From an uncultured Eubacteriales bacterium (GTDB lineage Bacteria; Bacillota; Clostridia; Christensenellales; UBA1242), in the NCBI GenBank assembly GCA_948607205.1, contig CAPERS010000012.1:1-32865 (forward strand): DNA of 32,865 bases, given 5' to 3'. Within the stretch, counting starts at the first letter, position 1. The number at the start of each line of letters is the position of its first letter. Under the pieces are notes generated by a model. It was not told the DNA's origin, searched no databases, and saw only the letters and a program-made list of their open reading frames with translations. The translations under genes were made by a program, and so were the position numbers. Positions 1-4,742 of this stretch are shown in pieces.

Positions 1-60
1 GCTCGAACCTATGACCCTCTGCTTGTAAGGCAGATGCTCTCCCAGCTGAGCTAATCTTCC
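1..60 (-). tRNA. tRNA-Val (anticodon UAC), 3' end cut by window edge
   Basis: Read on the minus strand, a cloverleaf starts at 60: seven-base acceptor strand GGAAGAT, TA at positions 8-9, D arm GCTC..GAGC, anticodon stem TCTGC/GCAGA with loop CTTACAA (anticodon TAC), a variable region, and GGTTCGAGC of the T arm. The last part of the T arm and the 3' acceptor strand lie outside the window. It probably belongs to a tRNA cluster continuing to the left. Confidence 0.93.
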
Positions 61-240
61 ATAGCACTCACTGTGCCCTATTAATATATCAAATAAAAAA
101 AAGTTTGTCAATCATTTTTCATAAAATTTTTGTATATTTTAAAAATTTTTTAAATTGCTCTTTCCAGTAATTAAAGACACAAATGCTCCAATATTAAAAT
201 ATACTGAATTTGGGGAGAAATTTCCCTTTGGAGAAAAATT
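61..240. other. AT-rich intergenic stretch upstream of the small ORF
   Basis: Between tRNA-Val and the small ORF at 241. It is very A/T rich with a short GC patch at 66-80 (GCAC/GTGC mini-hairpin next to the tRNA 5' end). A TATACT box near 201-206 is a possible -10 for the downstream ORF, but I see no convincing -35. The only other signal is the ribosome site just before 241. Confidence 0.4.
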
Positions 241-396
241 ATGAGATGTAATTTGAACTTTAACCAGTGCAACATGGGTCCAAACTATCCAACGCCAATC
301 TTCACATGTTGCCGAAATTTACTTTTTGCGCTAAGCAACAACTCGCCAAATCAAGTCATATATCCAAACTTAATTTTTGGCGTTATTAACATTTAA
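241..396 (+). CDS. Hypothetical 51-aa small Cys-containing protein
   Basis: An ATG at 241 opens 51 codons ending in TAA at 394-396. The ATG is preceded by TTTGGAG with about 7 bases of spacing, a good Shine-Dalgarno. The peptide begins MRCNLNFNQC, then has a Pro/Asn-rich stretch and a CC pair at residues 23-24 (four Cys in the first 24 residues: 3, 10, 23, 24). The C-terminal half is moderately hydrophobic with no clear membrane helix and no signal peptide. A hairpin (407-426) and a + strand intrinsic terminator (447-476) follow, giving a complete-looking transcription unit. I do not recognise the family. A metal-binding or disulfide small protein is possible. It could also be a fortuitous ORF, but RBS, ORF and terminator line up on the same strand. 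Confidence 0.5.
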   Translation: MRCNLNFNQCNMGPNYPTPIFTCCRNLLFALSNNSPNQVIYPNLIFGVINI

Positions 397-406
397 ATTG
401 CAAAAC

Positions 407-426
407 ACTTCGCTAATAAGCGAAGT
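407..426 (+). other. Perfect 8-bp hairpin ACTTCGCT-AATA-AGCGAAGT
   Basis: Inverted repeat with an AATA loop, lying 11 bases after the stop codon of the small ORF and 20 bases before the terminator. No T-run follows, so it is not itself a terminator. It could be an mRNA-stabilising or protein-binding structure, or a short palindromic repeat. Confidence 0.6.
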
Positions 427-446
427 TACATATATCTTTCTCGAAC

Positions 447-476
447 ATCATCCGCTAAACATGTGGATGATTTTTT
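447..476 (+). terminator. Intrinsic terminator, + strand
   Basis: Stem ATCATCCGC/GTGGATGAT (one G-T pair), 7-base loop, then TTTTTT. There is no T-run in the minus direction, so it serves a + strand transcript. The only candidate in the window is the small ORF at 241-396. Confidence 0.75.
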
Positions 477-481
477 ATTCA

Positions 482-844
482 TTATTTCCTAAAATAATCT
501 CTTCTGCGCGTCACTAAATATAGATAGTAAAAAAAACCAAATGGAATGAAAAGCACAAGTATATTCCAACCACTCTTGCCGATATCATGCATACGCCTAA
601 ATATAAGCGATATTGACGGCACAAGTTCAATTAAACAAAATAATACGAAAACAATAAGCATAATAATGCTGAAAACATTAATTGCCGGAGAAAAGCAAAG
701 CAAACTTATCAAAAGCAACCCTATAAGCAAAAGCATAATGATAGCATTTGGCAAAACGCCAAGCCAAAACTCTTTTCGAGATGACCTGCCCTTGAAATCA
801 AATGCTCTCACAAAAAACAACTTAAAAGCCATAAACATTGTCAT
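482..844 (-). CDS. DUF805 family membrane protein
   Basis: About 120 residues with the DUF805 pattern: an N-terminal F.GRSSRKEFW motif (F-x-GR-x-SR-x-E-[FYW]), two or three hydrophobic helices, then RRMHDIGKSGW near the C terminus (R-R-x-H-D-x-G-x-SGW) followed by a last membrane segment and a basic tail. Small inner-membrane protein; the function of the family is unknown. The open frame extends upstream to a TTG at 913 that overlaps the previous gene, but the conserved region begins just after ATGs at 844, 838 and 832, so I start at 844. No Shine-Dalgarno is visible before these ATGs, and a TATAAT box lies at 860-865 only 15 bases upstream, so the mRNA leader would be very short. Last gene of the left block. 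Confidence 0.82.
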   Translation of the reverse strand: MTMFMAFKLFFVRAFDFKGRSSRKEFWLGVLPNAIIMLLLIGLLLISLLCFSPAINVFSIIMLIVFVLFCLIELVPSISLIFRRMHDIGKSGWNILVLFIPFGFFYYLYLVTRRRDYFRK

Positions 845-903
845 ATTTAAAGCATTGACATTATAGAAAAAGCTATGCAGAAATGATTTAAATTCTAAAA
901 ATA

Positions 904-1476
904 TTATAAACAAAATTTTTTCAAATCTTCATGTTCAACAATATAGACTGCGTTACTTACCAAGTTTTCTTTTATAAAATTATTTAAATTGAAAAGTTTA
1001 TATTTGAGTTTTTTAGGTCTAAACAAGATGTCTTTGTCATCAATATTAGTAATAACAAAATTATATAGTTTATAAATGGTGTAAAGATTGGCGGTTTTTG
1101 AATATTTGATTTCATATACAATAAAATTTTCCAGTTTCTCTATTTCAAAATCTGAATCGCCTATCAATTTTTTAAATCTTGCTTTTGCTAAATTAATCTT
1201 TTCATCAATGCTAATTTTTATGCTCTCGTCACACTCCTTTATTAATTCACCATAAGTTTTTGCTTTGCTCTTTTTTATGATAGGAGTTTTGTTTACATCA
1301 TCATAAAAAGGATACCAAGAATTCCAAGCAGGATTAAAATCATAACTAATCAAATTTGGGTTGCCATCAACATTGATAATAGCATAAAAGTTTACCGCCA
1401 TATCAAAACGCTCAATTTTCACATTGTCATCAATTTTACTATTAAGCATTTTCTTTTCTATTATCATTGATTTCAT
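904..1476 (-). CDS. Hypothetical protein, possibly a degenerate Nudix-fold domain
   Basis: 190 residues, with GAAGGAG about 7 bases before the ATG. I do not firmly recognise it. The order of elements resembles a Nudix domain: a strand with FYAIINVDGNPNLI, a W-x-x-WYPFYDD segment where Nudix proteins have their Gly-rich FPGG element, a helix LAKARFKKLIG in the place of the Nudix helix, two strands with aromatic residues, and a C-terminal helical segment. The catalytic REXXEE residues of an active Nudix box are absent, so if the fold is right the protein is probably a binding rather than a hydrolysing module. It follows the radical SAM gene by 30 bases and overlaps the open frame of the DUF805 gene, suggesting one transcript. 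No membrane segments. Confidence 0.6.
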   Translation of the reverse strand: MKSMIIEKKMLNSKIDDNVKIERFDMAVNFYAIINVDGNPNLISYDFNPAWNSWYPFYDDVNKTPIIKKSKAKTYGELIKECDESIKISIDEKINLAKARFKKLIGDSDFEIEKLENFIVYEIKYSKTANLYTIYKLYNFVITNIDDKDILFRPKKLKYKLFNLNNFIKENLVSNAVYIVEHEDLKKFCL

Positions 1477-1506
1477 GTCTTTTCTCCTTCATTAATTTTA
1501 TATAGT

Positions 1507-2343
1507 TTAGTTATTTTTATCATCAAACAAACTTAGTTGTTCGCTTTCGTCTTTAATTCTCACTATGTATTCATCTGGATTTTTCTCGGCATCTGTCAAA
1601 ATGACATTCGGCGCGAGTTTGCGAAGGCAAAATTTATAATAAACCAGCTTCCCAGTTGGACGAAGCAAGTCCACGCAGTCTTGAAGATATTTCTCCCAAT
1701 CTTGCCACTTATCTTCGCGTTTATAATTGTTAATTTTGCCAATCTTATAATGATCCACACAATCAAGTTCAAGTGTTTTTCGGATAAGTTTTAAACTTTC
1801 CTCTGGTTCAATGGTTGGCTCAAAACTTGCAAAAGTTTTAACTCCATTATCATGCAAAGTTTTCAGAGTTCCCAATCTCTCACTCGGCGTGCTTGCATTA
1901 GGCTCCCAATATTTACTTTTTTCTTCGTCCAAAAATGTCAAAGTTGTGCCAACAGTTATGCGGTTGCCAAAATCTTTAAAAACATCCAAATCTCGCAGCA
2001 TTTTCTTTCCACCTTTGGAAAGCACTGCAACAGGCACATGATAGGCATTGAGAAGCTTCAGAACTTCTCGTGTTGTAGCACAATCATCTACGTTATCACC
2101 ATATACATCTCCAACAAAAGACAAAAGCACTTGCTCCTTATAAACATTCTTTTGCAAGTCTTTTTCCAAAAGTTTCAAAATATCTTTGCGTGGCTCTGGC
2201 TTGATAAAATATTCTTCACCTCGTCTTTGCAAAGTGTGTGGTGCATAACAATATCTACAACCGTGGTTGCAACCGATGTAAATGTTACACGCATAAGGAC
2301 TATATTCTCTTGCCATTCCGCAAGGTCTATAAATGATACTCAT
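1507..2343 (-). CDS. Radical SAM protein, spore-photoproduct-lyase-like (phage-associated type)
   Basis: About 278 residues. The radical SAM Cys triad is at C25-N-H-G-C29-R-Y-C32, binding the [4Fe-4S] cluster that cleaves S-adenosylmethionine. Downstream are SFVGDVYGD, VLSKGG, VGTTLTF and ASFEPTIEP, matching the strands of the SPL-like TIM barrel, where a central FEPTIEP-type strand is characteristic. Genes of this type are common in Firmicute phages near the terminase; the substrate is unknown, and repair of DNA or a modification of nucleotides are the usual guesses. I place the start at the ATG at 2343, since the upstream in-frame start at 2361 adds six unconserved residues. There is no Shine-Dalgarno; instead an extended -10 lies exactly six bases upstream (see promoter entry), suggesting its own leaderless transcript within the phage block. 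Confidence 0.85.
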   Translation of the reverse strand: MSIIYRPCGMAREYSPYACNIYIGCNHGCRYCYAPHTLQRRGEEYFIKPEPRKDILKLLEKDLQKNVYKEQVLLSFVGDVYGDNVDDCATTREVLKLLNAYHVPVAVLSKGGKKMLRDLDVFKDFGNRITVGTTLTFLDEEKSKYWEPNASTPSERLGTLKTLHDNGVKTFASFEPTIEPEESLKLIRKTLELDCVDHYKIGKINNYKREDKWQDWEKYLQDCVDLLRPTGKLVYYKFCLRKLAPNVILTDAEKNPDEYIVRIKDESEQLSLFDDKNN

Positions 2344-2349
2344 GCAAGC

Positions 2350-2358
2350 ATTATAGCA
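2350..2358 (-). promoter_or_regulatory. Extended -10 promoter TGCTATAAT, leaderless architecture
   Basis: Minus-strand TGC-TATAAT (TATAAT at 2350-2355, TG at 2357-2358) followed by six bases and then the ATG at 2343. A start site about 7 bases after the -10 would fall on the A of the ATG. No clear -35, as allowed for extended -10 promoters. Confidence 0.55.
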
Positions 2359-2365
2359 CAAAATA

Positions 2366-2927
2366 TTAAAATTTCATATTATTTAACATAAAATATCCAT
2401 AATGTTTGTCTATAGGATCATGAATAGAGTAAAAATTAACTTCATCCACTCCATGTAAAGATAGTAATTCATAGAAAAAATCAATGGCTTTTTTATTAAA
2501 AAGCGTTGTCGCTTTGCTGTAAAATTTATCAAAACCAAACAACTCTTTAATTTCATTTTGCAGTCCAGTAAATTCATATGCAATTGCCGTATATAGAACA
2601 ATTGTTCCTTTTTTAACATCATCTCGTGTTAAAATCTTTTGATAAATATCATAAGGAATGCCATAACTATCACAATCAATAACATTGAACTGACTTAAAT
2701 CCAAACTGTCAAACAACTTTTTTGTGTCAGCAGTTAAATTCATTCCTTTGTTTTGCTCTAAGTCTATTCCATAATACTTATCAGTTTTGATATTATTCCA
2801 AAGTACATTTCTTCTAGCAAACAAATCCAAAACCCTTAACTTCTTTAAAATCTTTAATTGCTTCTTTGCGAATAAAAAGTTTGTTTGCGATAGATTTATT
2901 ATCTGTTTTAGTTGATCGTTGATTCAA
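2366..2927 (-). pseudogene. Frameshifted methyltransferase-like phage gene
   Basis: The gene starts at a TTG at 2927, six bases after an AGGAG (2938-2934) inside the end of the ParB-like gene. The first frame reads LNQRSTKTDNKSIANK and continues to ...AIKDFKEVKG, then meets a stop after F-G-F-V-C. The next frame continues from there as LDLFARRNVLW, then YYGIDLE, then INVIDCDSYGIP-like (actual FNVIDCDSYGIP). Joined, they give EVKG-LDLFA..., which fits motif I of Rossmann SAM-dependent methyltransferases (usually DLFAGEG), a Y-x-GID motif II, and a VIDxDxYG motif IV-like strand. The slip is at a T4 run at 2829-2832: removing one T restores a single frame of about 186 codons. Motif I is also altered (ARRN for AGEG), so activity would be doubtful even without the frameshift. 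Family assignment is inferred from these motifs only. Confidence 0.65.
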
Positions 2928-3453
2928 TTTCCACTCCTTCTATTTTCTGGATTAAAGACAATATATTTGCAATTTCATCATTCTTGTTAATATCAAGACT
3001 GATAAGATAATGAACTTTCTTCAGGGGCTTTAGAATTCTTTTTTGTATTTTTACACATGTTTTAAGATATTTGTCAACATCAATTCCAAAATCAGTGAAA
3101 TCAAAATTTTGCAATTTCTTTAATTCTTGAAATAGAATGCCATCATCAAAACCTGTCTCCAAATTCAAAGAATTGTGTGCAATCACATATGCTTGCTGTT
3201 CTTCTTTTGTCATATGGTCGAGTCTAACGCAAGGCAATTTAGTGAGTCCAACTTTCTTAGCCGCTTCCACTCGACCATTCCCTTCCAGCACGATATTATT
3301 TTCGCCAGCAATTCCAAGCGGGTCATTAAAGCTGAATTCTCTAATGGAATTTGCAATATGCTCAATTTGTTCTTTTGTATGGATTTTGCTATTGTTTTCA
3401 TAATGGGTTAGCTTCTCAATGTCGATATATTCAATTTTTAAATCCTCTCTCAT
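2908..3453 (-). CDS. ParB/sulfiredoxin-fold nuclease-like protein (phage type)
   Basis: 181 residues. The N-terminal two thirds match the ParB N-terminal domain: EYIDIEKLTHYENNSKIHT, then IANSIREFSFNDPLGI, then LEGNGRVEAAKKVG (the GHGR/GxxR motif with Asn in place of His), then LPCVRLDHMTKEEQQAYVIAHN. In phages this domain occurs alone or fused to adenine methylases and is often beside the terminase genes; roles in DNA modification or packaging are proposed. The C-terminal 50 residues are unassigned. The start has AAGGAG with 6-base spacing. The end overlaps the start of the methyltransferase-like gene, so both were a translationally coupled pair. No centromere-like repeats or ParA are seen, so a partition role is unlikely. 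Confidence 0.85.
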   Translation of the reverse strand: MREDLKIEYIDIEKLTHYENNSKIHTKEQIEHIANSIREFSFNDPLGIAGENNIVLEGNGRVEAAKKVGLTKLPCVRLDHMTKEEQQAYVIAHNSLNLETGFDDGILFQELKKLQNFDFTDFGIDVDKYLKTCVKIQKRILKPLKKVHYLISLDINKNDEIANILSLIQKIEGVEIESTIN

Positions 3454-3467
3454 TTCTTTCTCCTTGC

Positions 3468-3878
3468 TTATGGTGTCAACCTCAAATCTTTCAGAACCCT
3501 TTCAAGTTGTTTGTTGCAATCTTGCAATGTTTTGTAATGCTCATTTTCTTTCACCATAACCTTTGGCGTTTTGCCATCGTTGCAAATTCCTGTCACAATG
3601 CGAATGTATCTGTCGGGATTTTTGTTATACTCTCGCCAAGCCCTATCACGCATAACCTTAATTTGACAATATTGCCAAATAAGTTCAGTGTCGGTGGATG
3701 AAAGTCTATAATTTATACTTTCTTTAAGTGTTTGCACAATTTCACCATATGCTTTCTTTTCTTCATCACTCAAATGCTGTGGAATTTGCAAAATTCTCTC
3801 ATTAATCTCTGCCGTTTCTTTTTGTTTCTTTGCTGCATTCTCCTGCATTTCTTTAATCACTTTGTCGCTGTCAAACAT
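3468..3878 (-). CDS. Phage terminase small subunit, P27-like
   Basis: 136 residues, mostly helical, with SDEEKKAYGEIVQTL, then LSSTDTELIWQYCQ, then MRDRAWREYNK, then a short beta hairpin with KVMVKENEHYKTLQDCNKQLERVLKDL. This order (N-terminal helix pair, W-x-x-Y stretch, KENEHYK...L..LGL-type end) is that of P27-family small terminases, which recognise phage DNA for packaging. The Shine-Dalgarno AAGGAG lies 7-8 bases upstream. ParB-like gene follows after 14 bases. No large terminase, portal or capsid gene is present in the window, so this is a remnant or the edge of a decayed prophage. The 3' end of the host tRNA-Ser lies 150 bp upstream. Confidence 0.8.
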   Translation of the reverse strand: MFDSDKVIKEMQENAAKKQKETAEINERILQIPQHLSDEEKKAYGEIVQTLKESINYRLSSTDTELIWQYCQIKVMRDRAWREYNKNPDRYIRIVTGICNDGKTPKVMVKENEHYKTLQDCNKQLERVLKDLRLTP

Positions 3879-3897
3879 ATTTTATCTCCTTATAAGC

Positions 3898-3936
3898 AAA
3901 AAGGTCTTTCTGCCAAATCTCAGAAAAACCTTTTTT
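3898..3936. terminator. Bidirectional hairpin with A/T tails upstream of terS
   Basis: AAAAAGGT-C-TTTCTG pairs with CAGAAA-A-ACCTTTTT around an 8-base loop, with a T-run on either strand. On the minus strand it would stop transcripts coming from the right before terS; on the plus strand nothing obvious enters it. Confidence 0.6.
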
Positions 3937-3993
3937 GTTTTATTTAAAGTAACATATAAAAATCACAAAATCAATGCTTCATGCCAATATATT

Positions 3994-4023
3994 AAAAAAA
4001 ACAAGTCCCTATGCGAAACTTGT
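3994..4023 (-). terminator. Intrinsic terminator of tRNA-Ser
   Basis: On the minus strand, eight bases after the CCA end of tRNA-Ser: stem ACAAGT/ACTTGT with an 11-base loop followed by a run of T. Confidence 0.75.
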
Positions 4024-4030
4024 CAAATTT

Positions 4031-4118
4031 TGGCGGAGAGATAGGGATTCGAACCCCAGGACCCTTTCAGGTCAACGGTTTTCAAGACCGCCGCTTTCGA
4101 CCGCTCAGCCATCTCTCC
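4031..4118 (-). tRNA. tRNA-Ser (anticodon UGA)
   Basis: 88 nt with encoded CCA. Acceptor GGAGAGA/TCTCTCC, long class II variable arm (TGACCTGAAAGGGTCC), anticodon loop CTTGAAA giving TGA, T arm GGGGTTCGAATCCC. Its own terminator follows. The phage-derived block begins on the 3' side, a common integration location. Confidence 0.97.
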
Positions 4119-4281
4119 ATATATTTAAACGCGTTATTTCTTAGCGCGATGTTTATATTATACACATTTGCTTTAACTTTTTCAACTGTTTTTGCAAAAT
4201 TTTTTTAACTTTTTTTTAAAGTTTTGTCTACAGCAGTTTTTGTTAATAATGTTTAAGTTTATAATGTGATTTTTAATAAAG

Positions 4282-4306
4282 AAAAAAAACGCATTTAAGC
4301 GTTTTT
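4282..4306 (-). terminator. Terminator after tRNA-Leu
   Basis: On the minus strand directly after CCA: AAAAACGC-TTAAAT-GCGTTTTT plus further T residues. Symmetric enough to work on both strands. Confidence 0.7.
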
Positions 4307-4392
4307 TGGTGCAAGAGATGGGATTTGAACCCACACAGTATTGCTACCACAGGCATCTGAAACCTGCGCGTCTGCCATTCCGCCACTCTTGC
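4307..4392 (-). tRNA. tRNA-Leu (anticodon CAG)
   Basis: 86 nt with encoded CCA. Acceptor GCAAGAG/CTCTTGC, D arm GCGG..CAGACGC, anticodon stem CAGGT/GCCTG with loop TTCAGAT (CAG), long variable arm, T arm TGGGTTCAAATCCCA. The 5' end and its upstream flank are duplicated twice further upstream (see repeat entry). A conserved TACTAT box at 4408-4413 upstream is a likely -10. Confidence 0.96.
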
Positions 4393-4631
4393 AAGTGGAA
4401 TTTGTTGATAGTAAATTTGATGCAAAGAATAAAATTTGCAATGGCAGACGTCCGTCTGCACTAGGGAACCGTTGAAAACGGTGGACGCATCGAGCATTAA
4501 ACAATTAAAAATTGTTTAAGCGGAGAAATTCCGCCACTCTTGCATGTGGAAATTGTTGATAGTAAATCAGTTGCAAAAATGAAATTATTTCTCCTAATTT
4601 GTGGCTAAGCCACCCACTCTTGCATAGTTTG
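4378..4631 (-). repeat. Decayed tandem copies of the tRNA-Leu 5' end and flank, with hairpins
   Basis: The + strand segment starting TTCCGCCACTCTTGCA at 4378 (tRNA 5' end plus flank GTGGAATTTGTTGATAGTAA) recurs 151 bp away at 4529 with only a few changes over about 40 bases, and a shorter third piece (CCACTCTTGCAT) is at 4614-4625. Only the acceptor/D-stem portion of the tRNA remains in copies 2 and 3. Between copies 1 and 2 there are a GCAGACG-TC-CGTCTGC inverted repeat (4444-4459), ACCGTTGAAAACGGT (4468-4482) and a perfect 10-bp hairpin TTAAACAATT-AAA-AATTGTTTAA (4497-4519). The palindrome GTGGCTAAGCCAC is at 4601-4613. No protein gene is supported in 4393-4742. Confidence 0.7.
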
Positions 4632-4674
4632 CATTATATCATGTCTGACTTTTTTTTGCAAGTGATTACTGAAT

Positions 4675-4707
4675 AAAAAAGTCGAAGAAATATCTTCGAC
4701 TTTTTTT
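4675..4707 (-). terminator. Strong bidirectional terminator after the VirB6-like gene
   Basis: AAAAAAGTCGAAG-AAATAT-CTTCGACTTTTTT: a 13-bp stem with T-runs in both directions, 36 bp past the stop of the large membrane-protein gene. Confidence 0.88.
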
Positions 4708-4742
4708 GTCAGTTTTTCCACTGTTGGTTAATCAAAATTGTT

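Noticed and set aside
4011..4208. Open frame across tRNA-Ser starting MRNLSNFGGEIGIRTPG
   Set aside because: Classical spurious protein read from a tRNA gene; it covers the whole tRNA-Ser and lacks a ribosome site.
4273..4504. Open frames across tRNA-Leu (SGGMADAQV type)
   Set aside because: Also a known tRNA artefact; the sequence is explained by tRNA-Leu and its repeats.
4393..4640. Possible CRISPR-like array of short repeats
   Set aside because: Only two long copies and one fragment, spaced irregularly, and clearly derived from tRNA-Leu.
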